This document shows positions 11,358 to 22,533 of a stretch of DNA of 64,000 nucleotides, piece by piece. A program made the position numbers and the translations under genes. The notes under the pieces are model-generated. The model was given only the letters and a program-made list of their open reading frames with translations, was not told the origin of the DNA and ran no database searches. This DNA is from Brachionus plicatilis (lineage: Eukaryota > Rotifera > Eurotatoria > Ploima > Brachionidae). Within the stretch, counting starts at the first letter, position 1. The number at the start of each line of letters is the position of its first letter. Location: positions 682,776-746,775 of the forward strand of contig QEOQ01000253.1 of the NCBI GenBank assembly GCA_010279815.1, read 5' to 3'.

Positions 11358-11968
11358 ACAATTAAGAATTTTGAAATAAATCAAGAGTTAATCAAAATTC
11401 AAATTCTAAAGTTATTATGGTTAAAAATAATTGATACTTTGGTTTCATTTAAGATAAAAATTTTGAAAAAAAAATATCCAAAAATGTTAGGTAATGACAA
11501 AATTTAAATCATAATCAATCAATTTCTCCTATAAAAAGGAATAAAAAAACTAAAAAACTATCTAAATATCTTAAAAAATCCAAGTTCTGACTTGACTTAA
11601 AAAAATACAACTTTAAGTCCAATTACAGACTTGACTTTAACATTTGTAGCGTCAATTATTATTTTTTAGCCTTTAAAAAAAAACCTATTAAAGCGAATAT
11701 GAAAGAAATAATTTTAAATATTATGCCAGTATTAAGTTTTTTAGGATATACAGCAACTTCAACCAAAGATTCGAATTAACAGAAAATTTTATAATTTTAA
11801 AAAGAAAAAATATTTAAAATACAAAATTTTTTGTTTGAAAGAATTTTCTGGTTTTTATTAAAATTAGTTAAAATTTCTAAAAAAATTCGGTGAAAATTTT
11901 TGAATTATTTAAATATTGAAAATTTTACTGTACACATTTTAAATTTTTTTCTAAATTTGTAAAATTTT

Positions 11969-14900
11969 TTAAAATTTTGTTATTTCCACTTTTTCTTCTA
12001 TTTCTTTGTCACCTATTTGATGGTTTTTCAAAATAAATGTTAACCACCATCTTTGATTTTTGTTTTTATTTTCTTTACTGTGACTAGCTCCATAAACCAT
12101 ATAAATTGTAAATCCTTGTTTAAAATTAATTCAATAAAATAATGTAATAATTCTCATTTATTTTTTTTTGTTACCTAGGATGAACCAAATTAGAAATCTA
12201 AACCATGTTATCAATGACAGAGTAGTCATTAGATAGATATTTATCATTGAACTTAGTATCGGAGTTAATGGAACCAAGGGAGCCTAATTAAAATTATAAT
12301 TATTTTATTAGGTTATTTATTAACTTATTACCTGAAATGTTTGTATGAGAGTATTTTGTGGTTGTCTCCAGATTATTAAACCAAGTAAGAAGACATTAAA
12401 AAATAAAATCACAATCACTGAATCAACGAATCTTCCAAAATTTACATAATTCGAAATTACAATGCTTACAATAATTAGATGAATCACTAAAATTAAAAAA
12501 ACAAGTTAAAAAATAACTGAAGCATTTAAATATTACGTATTAAAAAAGTCAAATAATTGACTAACAAAGAACTTGAACGACTCGGCGTTTTGTTTGTAGG
12601 TGAAAATAAGTGCCTTAAAAAATTATCATCTGAATCATCGACTTCTAAATCAATTACTTGACCAGGATCTTTTTTGCTCATTAATTTAACTTTTTCATTT
12701 ACATCTTCCTCCGGTTTGTATCTAAAAAGCGTATTTTAATTAATTTTATGATTTATAAATTTAATAAAGCATTATCACAATATTTAAATATAATTCTTAA
12801 AAACTTAAAAATATATTACAAATCGAGAATTAAAATAAATTTTTAATCTGATCCAAAAATTAATTGTTGAGAATTTTAAGTTAATCATATATTTTTATTG
12901 AGGCATTCTAAAAAGTCCAAAATGCATTTGAAGATTCTTCTGTTTATTGAACTAAAATTTTTTTCAGAAAAAAACTAAAAGGTTCTATGTTTTCAAGATT
13001 TTGAAGAAACATCTAGAATAGGTAACTAATTATACAGTAATTAAATTGTGTTAAATGTAAATTTTTTTTTTATTAATATTAAATCTATTTATTAATCTCT
13101 TTTACAATAGATGTAAAAATGTCTGTTGTATTTAAGGATCAAATTTTTCATAACCAATATCTTTTAATTTTTCTATTTATCTACGCCAAATCTAGCTATG
13201 TAGAAAATAAAATAGAAAATCAAATTAAAAGAGATAAATAATAAGAAAAATAATAAGTCAATAAATTTTAATATATTTCAATAACTCATTAATCAGTTCA
13301 TTTGTACCAAAATAAGCTAAAAACTTTTTAGCTTATTAGCTTATTTTAGCTTATTTAAGTTCAAAAAAGTGAATTTATTTTTGGTCACCAAAAATAAATT
13401 CACTTTTTTGAACTTAACCTGCATTTTTATTTTGTATTCAAAAATTTTATAAAAAAATGTCAGCGTTGACAGGCCGAGCCGTGGTGTCATTGGCGGTTAC
13501 CTACTCTTAGCTATCAATACGGAAAGGAATTTCTGGTTGAAATGACAAAATACTTAAAAGATTAATCAAAATTAAAGCAAAATAAGCTTTGTGGATTTTT
13601 GTCAATATTAACAAAAATTAGTATAATGGGCAAAATTTTTTTGAAGCGCTTTTTTATCAAATTTTCTGTGGTTATCTTAAGTAACAGCTTTGGTTTCATT
13701 TGTCACTTAGTAAAATTTGATTCAAGACGCTTCAAAAATATTTTTTCACGAGAAAAAATGACAACTTGTGTATTTAATGCAGGAAAATTCACAAATCCAC
13801 ATAAATCATTTTTACAAAATTTTTATAAATCGATTAATTAAATGAGACCACGACTCCGTTAAAGCAATTATTTCAATTTTTAATTTCAAAAAGTTCACTT
13901 TACCTTAAAATAAGGACACACAGTGAAACGAGTGTATATGCGATTAAAGTTCCTATTGACATCATCTCCACTAATTCATTAAGATCAAAAATAGCAGCAA
14001 AAAATCCTACATAAAGAAATAATTAAAGAGAAAATAAAAAATAAAAATCTATTTTAAATTACCTGCACACAAACCAGAAAAAATGCTTGCAATATACGGT
14101 GTATGAAACTTTGGCAAAATTTTCGCGAAAACACTGAATAATAATCCATCTGATGCCATACTGTAAATAATTCTGGGCATCGGAAACATTCCAGCATAAA
14201 GACATGTACTTAGACTGAGAATAGCTCCGAATGAAACAAAATTTTTGGCCCATTCCAGGTTGGCATACTCAAATGCATGAGGTAAAGGAGTATCTGAATC
14301 AATGACGTAATAAGGAACCATTAATGTAATAACAAATGAAATTCCGCAATAAAGAGCAGCTGTTGTTAACAAAGTAATTAAGATCCCTAGAGGCATGTTT
14401 CTCTTAGGATTTTTTAGTTCTTCACCTGTCGAGGCAATAGCATCAAAGCCGATAAATGCATAAAAACATTTAGCAGCTCCTGTTATCAAACCACTAATTC
14501 CAAAAGGCATGAAACCACCATTTCCACATCTTGAGGAACTAAAACATGTTTGATTTTCTCCAAAGCTATCAATCCAACTCAAATTCTAAATGATTTAAAA
14601 AAATTTTTTTAAAAAATATTTTTTCTTAAAAAAAAATTAAGTTTATATACCTTTGGATCTGTTGTCCAATTTCTTGAATCAATTTTTGTCATCCCAGTAA
14701 TGATTATAAGTGATAAAATTGTAATATTGATCAAGGTAAAAATCTTATTCATCAATGCTGATTCTTTAACACCTACAAGCATAATGCAAGTCGCTATCAC
14801 CACTAAACCAAAAGCTACCAAATCAGGGTACGGACCCAAAAATGGAGAATTAATTGGAAGAGTAGCTGATAAAAATGCCTGTATTTTTCGTCCAGTTATT

Positions 14901-15421
14901 TTATCAATATATTGTGATAAAGCATTTGAAACACTTGCTGTGCCGATAATGTATTCTAGTATTAAATCCCAGCCTTAACAAAAAATATAATAATTTAATC
15001 ATTAATGTTTGTAATGCATTGTTTAAACAGAAATTTAAAAAATAATTTGGTTTTTATAAATTTTGGTCATATTACCCATCATAAAAGCTACAAATTCTCC
15101 AATTGTAACGTAAATGTATGCATAAGCAGATCCAGATTTTGGAACACGAGCACCAAGCTCGGCGTAAGAAAGACCGGACAAAAATGTAGCTATGCCAGCT
15201 ATTATGAAAGAGATCATGATACTTGGACCGGAATATTTAGCGATCACAGATCCAGCTAAAACGTAAATGCCAGAGCCTAAAGTAGACGAAATTCCTATAG
15301 CAGATATATCTGTTAATCCAAGCACTCGAGAAAGACCTTTGCTGTTGCCGTTTTGTTCTTCATTATTAATTGGTTTTTTACGGTATAGAAAATTAAAGTC
15401 AAAAATTTTGCTCAAAGTCAT
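11969..15421 (-). CDS. Cationic amino acid transporter (SLC7 CAT type), 629 aa, 8 exons
   Basis: Exons in transcript order: 15421-15076, 14973-14651, 14585-14063, 14006-13904, 12721-12537, 12486-12332, 12283-12175, 12114-11969. They add to 630 codons with matching phases. Hallmarks are [18 protein letters not shown] in TM1, [53 protein letters not shown], a [16 protein letters not shown] helix, and the CAT-specific distal helices, where other SLC7 light chains stop. An extracellular Cys-containing loop follows [15 protein letters not shown]. Family knowledge: plasma-membrane (or lysosomal, in the SLC7A14-like branch) uniport of arginine, lysine and ornithine. The exact paralogue and substrate are inferred. 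The TM1 glycine-rich motif reads SGIYVL as expected. The 1.2-kb fourth intron contains a perfect 31-bp hairpin (13355-13417). Confidence 0.93.
13355..13417. repeat. Perfect 31-bp inverted repeat with 1-nt spacer
   Basis: The arm 13355-13385 (TTAAGTTCAAAAAAGTGAAT and on) is exactly reverse-complementary to 13387-13417, with a single C between. It lies in intron 4 of the transporter gene, after an AGCTTATT-rich microsatellite. It may be a recent foldback element, an assembly or palindrome artefact, or a hairpin RNA source. No coding is present. Confidence 0.7.
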
Positions 15422-16451
15422 TTAGAAAAGAGATTTGTAATTTTTTTTAGACAATTATTCCTAGTTGAGCTCTTTTTGTAAGTTCTGTACACTAGTTTGA
15501 TTAAACAACTATGAAAATTTTAAATTTATTTCAATTTTTTGTTTTTTTTTTCAAATTTTCGTTTTTTGAAAATACATGCTTTATGCATAAAATTTTTTGT
15601 ATTGAACTTACTTTATTGAAAAAGATTTAAAAAAATAAAATCTGTAATAACAGTCTGCATACAATAGCCCTTGTAAATAAAAAGTAAGCTGAAAGGGACT
15701 TAACCGACCATTACAATCTGCACGGGATCTAACCCATACTAATAATAAAAATAAAAATACAAAATAAAATTTTTTTTAAAGATTCAAACCAAAATTTGAT
15801 TGAATATACATTTTTGCAGAAGTTTGTTTCGGATTGTGTAATTTTTTGTAATTTTTCAACCAAATAAAATTTAAACAAAGATCAGTCCCGGGATTTTAAT
15901 TTAAGTGTCTTCTAATTAAAATAATTCTTAAAATTAATTTCAAATTTAAACTTTATTAATTTTCGGCCTATATTTTACTCAGTACCTATTTATATTTTAT
16001 GTAGTACCAAATAAAATTTGATTCAAAACCAAATTTACTTGTACTAAAAATAATTAAATAATACCTAATACTATTTTTTTGTACCTAATTAGGTACAACT
16101 ATGTTAGTTAGTACCAAAATTTATTTCAATTAAACCAAAAATTAATTCATTATTATTAGTTATCACTTTATGTATCACCTCTTGATAAAAACATATTTGT
16201 TTATAAGTCTGAGTTCATAAGTCTAAGAATGGAATAATAGTATTTGTAATTGTTGGTTTTGGCAAAAAATTACAGTGGCTTTTAATTTGAATATTTGTGA
16301 TTTCCCCGAAGTTGATTTGAAAATTGAAGACAATCATAAAAGCGGACGCACAAATATTTATTTATTTATATGAATTTAATTAACCTCCTTCAGGAGAGGT
16401 AAAAATAAAAATTAGAAGAAGAGAGTATAAAAAAATAAAAAAATTATACAA
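15422..16451. other. Upstream region of the transporter gene, no gene seen
   Basis: Very AT-rich sequence with no supported exon. A short retroposon-like tail with a hairpin (AACCTCCTTCAGGAGAGGT) occurs at about 16381-16400, just before the foldback element. The transporter promoter should lie here, but no convincing core element is visible. Confidence 0.35.
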
Positions 16452-17090
16452 ACAGCGGTTCTAATAAAAACGTAACGCCAGCGATCCGGCCGACCGGCCA
16501 ACGGTAACTTTGGCGTCCCAACACGTCCGAACCGTCCGACCTTACTAGCCGGCCGACTTAAGCGTCCTTGCCGGCCGACCTAGGCAACCTAGCCGGCCGA
16601 TCTTTGATCATCTCATATTTTGTTTAAATAATTTATATTAATAAATTAAAATTTATGGTCCAAATTAAATTATCTTATAAAATTTATTTTTCCCGAATAA
16701 AAATTATTTTTTTTTTTTAAATTTACCAAAAAAATTTTCATAACTTTAATGGTCTTACAGAAGCGAGTGAAAAAATTTTTTTAAACTTTTTATCTGCATT
16801 AGACACTCTTTGTTGTTTGGTAAAAACAAATTTTTTTATTTACTTTTTCTTTTAGGCAAATTTAAAGAAAAAAATTTTATTTGGGTAAAATAAATTTAAG
16901 AAAATTTAATATGAACCATAAATTTTAATTTATTAATATAAATTATTTAAAAAAAAAAATAGACTGGACGGGTCGGCAAGGACGCCTAGGTCGGCCGGTT
17001 CGGAGCCGCAAACAGGCCGGGACGGACGGCCGCCCTGGCCGCTGTTTGGTCGCGGCTTTTTTTGCGTTACGTTTTTATTAAAACCGCAGT
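16452..17090. mobile_element. 639-bp foldback MITE with GC-rich subterminal arrays
   Basis: The left end ACAGCGGTTCTAATAAAAAC is repeated inverted at the right end (ACTGCGGTTTTAATAAAAAC in reverse complement), and both continue into GTAACGC. Subterminal blocks 16475-16605 and 16968-17065 are packed with CCGGCCGAC/GGTCGGC words, far richer in GC than everything around. Inner arms also pair: TTTATATTAATAAATTAAAA near 16632 and its complement near 16930. No coding capacity is present. This is a non-autonomous DNA transposon of unassigned superfamily. Confidence 0.78.
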
Positions 17091-17184
17091 ATATATAAAA
17101 ATATATAAAAATATTACAATTGTAAGAAAATGAAGGGGAAAATAGTTTTTTTTTAACTTAGTGGACCTCAAGTTATGAAATTCA

Positions 17185-18070
17185 TCAAGACCTTATTAAT
17201 TCATTTAAAAATATACGATAATCTTTAAATCTTATATTTTCTAGACACATTTTGTTAGAGTCAGAAATGCCATCACTGATGAAAAAATGCTCCTTTAACT
17301 CCTTTTTATACTTACTTATATTACTTAAAAGAAAAAGAAAAAATACATTATAATGCTTAATCAAGACTTGAATATCCGTTTCAAAAGAGTTATTTGACTT
17401 TGATGGACAGAGAGTTACGTTTTGTTTAATGCACTCAAAAATACTAGATGCTAATGAGTTAAATCTTATCGTCTCAATAAATGATAGTTAAGAAAAAACA
17501 AAAATTTGATCAAATTTTAAAATCTTAAGAACTTTTAAGACTCCCGACATGTGGCAAGTATAACGAAGGCTGAACATTTGTCTTATAAAATTGTTTTGGT
17601 CAATATTTGATGTATTAATCGTTGTTTTATTAAGTGTTACTATTCCCAGACCATTCGTAAATTGTGATAAACAATAAGTTTTATCTATAAAGGCTTTGAG
17701 TGATGGAGTCATTATACTAATTTTCCCAATTAAGAAGAAGGATGAGAAAAATGATTTTTGAACCTTTTTAAATTTAAATAATGATATTCTATTAAAGTCA
17801 AGATCTGAATGTAAATTAAAACCCAAGTATTTGAGTTCCTCAACTTTGTTTAATTTAAGATTATTTAGATAAAAATCATTTCTAAATAAAAGATGACCAA
17901 AATCAATTATGTTTGACTTTTTAGGATTAAATTTTAGTCTCCATTTAGTATCAAAATTCCCACAAATATCTAATAAAGACTGTAAGTGTGAATCGACTGG
18001 GCTTGTGAGCATGATATCGTCAGCGTCAACAAATACGGATACATTTAAGTTGTTTAAAATGGCCCCTTAG
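17185..18070 (-). pseudogene. 5'-truncated LINE ORF2 fragment (reverse transcriptase palm to C-terminus)
   Basis: Translation on the minus strand from about 18068 gives LNNLNVSVFVDADDIMLTSP, the RT catalytic region, where the usual Y/FADD box reads DADD. It continues through KWRLKFNPKKSNIIDFG and ELKYLGFNLHSDL, typical of the RT thumb of jockey/CR1-like LINEs. One in-frame stop (TAA at 17488-17490) interrupts the frame, which then continues with IRFNSLASSIFECIKQNVT to TGA at 17185-17187. The copy is 5'-truncated and inactive. The Tyr-to-Asp change in the catalytic box fits decay. Confidence 0.75.
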
Positions 18071-19065
18071 ATAAACTAATAAACTGATTCTAACTAACTT
18101 TTAAAAGATTAGGAGAATGATAAAGAATAAGTTTTTCAAAAATTTGAGCTAAGCAGTAAGATATTGAAATAGTTCTTATGTTATTTAGATCTGCATATCG
18201 AGATATTTGTGCATTTTTGTTTTTTTTAATTTATTAAAACAATCGACTTAGAGTCTTTCAAAATGAACATTTTAAAAGGAAAAATCTTAAAATATTCAGA
18301 AAATTATTTAGACGAGGAAAGGATAGAATCGTAGGCAACACTCGCCTTTAGGTTTATAGCATCACAACTTCCTGTTATGAGTTCCTGAATATGAGTTTCT
18401 TCCATGTTGTCAAATAATAAAAAAATTAATTTTTTTATTAATATTATTGGCTTATGTGTGCTTTTTTCTATCAATTTCCTTACTTAATTTATTTTTTGAA
18501 CCTAAAAGCTTTCGAACTACATTCCATTTATTTTAATAAAAACCAACTGACCCGCGGTCATTACACCGATCAGCCAACATTTAATCTAGTTATTTTTTTT
18601 TTTATAATTAAATAAAAGCTCAAAAAATGTCAAAATTTAGAATTGTCTTCTAATAAAACTAACTAAAACGTTTTTAAGTACAAACGTTTTGCTCGAATTT
18701 AACTATATCTCAACACTGTAAATTATTAGACATGTGCGATTTAAGAAGAAACTTTGAATTATATTATTGTTTTTCTTGTTTTCTTTTTTTCCTAATTTTT
18801 TTACTAATTTTTTTATTTGTTCAGGCTAGAAGTGGTCAATTATTAATATAGTTATTATTTTGGTATTTCTTTTTTATTTATATTTTTGTCATAACCGCGA
18901 CGTTTTATAAGTTTTACAACGCATTTGGGTATGATGCGTCGATGTACTTAAAAAAAAATCAAAATCAAAATCTAAAAAAAAAAAAAAATGGAAGTGATCT
19001 AAAAGCTCATTATTAGGAATATTCCTAACTATTCTAATGAGCGGTATTTATTCTTTACCTTACTA
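18071..19065. other. Intergenic, no gene seen
   Basis: AT-rich DNA without a supported exon. It separates the truncated LINE from the GC-richer retroelement end that follows. Confidence 0.35.
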
Positions 19066-19600
19066 AAAAGCAGGTGTAGGGAACTGGAGCTGTCGATGCC
19101 CCTTTATGCCTACGAAGTCCACACTATGGACGGCTACCGTGTACGGGTATACTTTGAGCGCCTTGACGACAACGAAGTGCTCCTGAACCAACGCATGTAC
19201 TTTGAGAAGAACCCACTTCTCTTCGAAGTACACCGAGTGGCCGTGATTGACCCGGAGTACATGGCAGGTTGGTTGCGGCGACGTCGTCCTCAACTGCTTA
19301 GGAGTCAGGATGAATGAACACAGGACCAACCGAGTCAAATCTCATCTCGAGGAAAACAACAGCACCAGCCAGGGCAGCTTGAGCCAGAGCCAACACAAAA
19401 GAGAGAGCTCAACCTCGTGATTGCTGAGCCGACCCCCGACCTTGAAGAGTAAACGCGGAGGGATGTAACCGCGAGCTGTATAAATGTAGCTTGCGCTCAT
19501 TAAAAAAATTTAGTTAAAAAAAGAATAAAGAAGTTGAACAAAATTAGTTTATATTCTCCTCCTCTTCCCCCATACCAGATGTATTCACGAAAAATGAATA
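19066..19600 (+). mobile_element. Probable LTR-retrotransposon 3' end (ORF tail, purine tract, LTR start)
   Basis: An open frame at 19096-19317 (MPLYAYEVHTMDGYRVRVYF at its start) is much less AT-rich than its surroundings. After a frame change a second frame ends in LNLVIAEPTPDLEE at TAA 19450-19452. It is followed by a purine tract (CGCGGAGGGA) and then TGTAACCGCGAGC at 19464, the usual layout of a polypurine tract abutting an LTR that begins TG. Inside the putative LTR are TGTATAAATG (TATA-like) and AGAATAAAGAAG (poly-A signal-like). The 5' part of the element is missing, and the Ty3/gypsy assignment is inference from layout only. Confidence 0.45.
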
Positions 19601-20394
19601 AACTGAGAAACCAATCCAACTTCCTATTATCAAACACAATTTTTTGAGACTTAAATAAAGAATGAAGTATAATTTCTAATAAAAGTACGATTCTTTTTTA
19701 ATAAAGTTTAAATAACAAAATACCCTTTTAAAGTTGACAAGACTTAAAGAATCATTGTTATTTTTGATAAATTATATTAAAATACAGGCTTTTAAATTAA
19801 AAATTGAAAGTTAATAAAATTATCCTAGTAATATTATGCATTTTTTAACAAAAAAAAATTTTGATAGCTCGATTTTTTCTATAGATGATGGTTTTTTAAA
19901 TGATGAATCTCAAATGATCAAGTATTTTTTAAATACAAAAATTTAATTTTCTAAACATTTTTAACTCCGGTTAATAAATTTTATAACATTTAACATTGGT
20001 CAGCAAATTTTGGATGGGCATAACGATAATTCTATAAAAAATAACCTTACTTTTTTAGATTTTAACTTTGTTAAGCTAGAACTTAATGATTTAATTCCAA
20101 TTTTGATGTAATAACAATGAACCTACCCAATGCTGTATGAGTAAAGTCATTCTTAGTTTTCACATTGAATTTAACCATGGAAATAAAAATAAAAATGGAT
20201 CATATTGGAATTTATAATTGAGCAGTTTAACTGGATCTAAACTGAATTTTAAATAAAATAATAAATTAGCATATGGCTTACTAGCAAACGGATTAAAAGT
20301 AAAAGTATTTTCCTAAAAAATCAACTCCTTCAAAATCTGAGTTTAAAAAACTATTAAATGACAAAATGACAAAACCCGGCTAATTAGAATTCAC

Positions 20395-21757
20395 GATAAC
20401 TCGCAACCGACCACATCGTCTTCCAAGAGGCTATTCCTGCGTACTTGCTGTAGCCGTTTACATTCCAGAATTCAATGTATCGCGTCTTCGTAGCTCGACC
20501 AGTCAATTGTGTCATGCGCTTGAAGAACCAGTCACAAAGTGCTCGAGCAACAACAAGCCTCTTATATTCATCGCTGGTGATTTCAATGGAGCAGACGTTT
20601 GACCACTTTGCACCAAGTTCTACTTATGTCAAATCAATCGTGAACCAACTAGAGCTGCAAAATGACTCGACATAATTCTCTCCAATGCCCAGACTGTTAC
20701 ATCTCCGAGACACGTAACCCACTGGGTCCACCAACCAGCTCTCCCCAGTTTTTCAACTTACCTGACGAGGCTAGTACAAAATCCGAAAACAACGAACCGA
20801 GCTGCAGCGATCACCGAATCGTCCTGGCCGTTGCCCCAAAACACCTTTATTCGGCAACCAGACCTTCCGAACAAAAAATTTTAGTCCGATGAGGTCAACT
20901 TCGCGACACAGTTACTGCAATACGACAGCTTGACAACAATGCCCTTCTCGCTGACATTGAAACAGACCCACACAGCTCCATCAACCGATTCATGCAAGCC
21001 ATTCGTACAAGACCTTCACCAGCCATTGCGAATCGTTAAGACTAAGGGTGACCAAGAGTGGATGAATGTCGAAATCAAGCAGCTGATCCGCGAACGCCAG
21101 CGTCTACACTCTGCAGGTGAACACAACCTACGTGATCAACTTGCTCTTCGCATTGTAGGTTTAATCGCCACCCGCAAAGCTACCTTATACTTCTACCGCG
21201 AGAAGTATACGAGGAGTAAAGCCGGCATGTGGGAACATGCAAACAAGTTACGCAAGCCACCAACCACTCTCCCACCTGATCCTGAGTATAGCAAACGACT
21301 AAACGAGCAGTTCTCGGATACTTTTTGGCAAGGAATGACTCAAGCTAACATATCACGCTTTATTCGTCGCGATGCCTGAACAAGCAATTTGGCTTCTTAA
21401 CTGGTAGAAGCGCCACCGATGCATTGATTATGGTATTAGATGAACGGGGAAAAGCTATAGACAGTGGGGACCAGAAGGTGATAGGAATTTTCTTCGACTT
21501 CGCCAAGGCATTCGTAGTTGACCATGAGCGACTCATTATCATTATCATAAACACTCAATAGAATTCTGGCTGACCCAAACCATCCCATCACGTCATGTCA
21601 ACCACGCAACCTTCGCTTGAACGCACGCTTCCCTTTCCAAACAAGAAAAGCAAACAAGGCTGCTTATCGCAACAGCTTCTTACAAAAGTTCCTTCGAAAA
21701 CTTCGCAACGATTACAACAGCCAAAACGGGAGAGCTCTATCTTGTTTAATCATATAA
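20395..21757 (+). pseudogene. Decayed LINE with endonuclease and RT pieces
   Basis: Broken frames on the plus strand carry LIFIAGDFNGADV (apurinic endonuclease motif, about 20560), LDIILSNAQTVTSP, a linker with LIRERQRLHSAGEHNLRDQL (about 21090), then after a deletion FGFLTGRSATDAL and IGIFFDFAKAFVVDHERL (RT blocks, about 21390-21530). The final segment has RILADPNHPI and a basic tail, ending TAA near 21757. The YxDD region is deleted. Stops and frameshifts occur throughout, including after GADV and near 20890. Its base composition is much richer in GC than the host DNA. Confidence 0.75.
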
Positions 21758-22169
21758 CTAGTTTATAATTTATAATTTATATTTTTGTAGCAATTTACGA
21801 TATGTCTGACAATTCTTGCTTTATATTTTAATAACAATTATTGTACAATTAGATTTAATTCTCAAATCAATAATTTGTAATCAATAAAACGTTTGAAACT
21901 CAAAAATAGTAAAAAGTAGAAAAAAGTTAGTAAGCAATATTCAAAAAAACACAAAGCAATTCTATAATTATAAATTGGTTTTTAAAAATGAACAACATAA
22001 AAATAATTTTACTAAATCTTGAGATAATTTTGTCGAAACAATCTTTAATTTGATAAAAAAGTAAAAAAAAAAACAGATTTATTTTCTTTAATTTTAATCA
22101 ATTTTAAATAATAATTATAATAAATATATTATAGGATTTCGAAATAGATGATGTTGTAAAAGAGAAAAA

Positions 22170-22533
22170 ATGTTTTTAATTTTTGGAACAACAAACGAAA
22201 GAGAGAAAAGCCTCATTGCAAGCAACAACAAAATAGAAAATATTGAAAAATTTGACTTGATTTCGAAATATTTTGAATCACTCAAAAGGAAAATCAAATA
22301 TTAGAAGTTTTTCAGATTGGTTCTTTGAACATAAAGCCAGAAAGTTTTATGATCTGTTTGTGAGACTAAATTTAAAAAAGAAAGATAAGTTAGATAGGTG
22401 TTATACGACCAATGATATAAGGGAATTTCACCACAAAAAAAAAATCCCGAAATCTAAAAATAGTTTGACCGAGATATTTAGCTTTTTAGAGGAGATGGCA
22501 AATGGTCAAATAAACAATGAACCAATCTGTTGA
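22170..22533 (+). other. Two overlapping short ORFs, unknown
   Basis: One frame from ATG at about 22170 gives 44 codons (IENIEKFDLISKYFESLKRK near its end). An overlapping frame then runs to TGA at 22533 with SFSDWFFEHKARKFYDLF and NSLTEIFSFLEEMANGQ. The two frames together look like one ORF with a frameshift, possibly a transposon-encoded protein tail. I do not recognise the family, and no splice sites clearly join it to a gene. Confidence 0.3.

Noticed and set aside
13440..13560. tRNA-derived SINE suspected from less AT-rich sequence with a GGTTGAAAT B-box-like word
   Set aside because: The A box is poor, no tail or second copy is seen in the window, and no cloverleaf can be drawn.
19063..19338. 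Minus-strand 91-codon ORF
   Set aside because: It overlaps the plus-strand retroelement ORF in a GC-richer patch. The plus frame ends just before a purine tract and TG, which fits an LTR element better.
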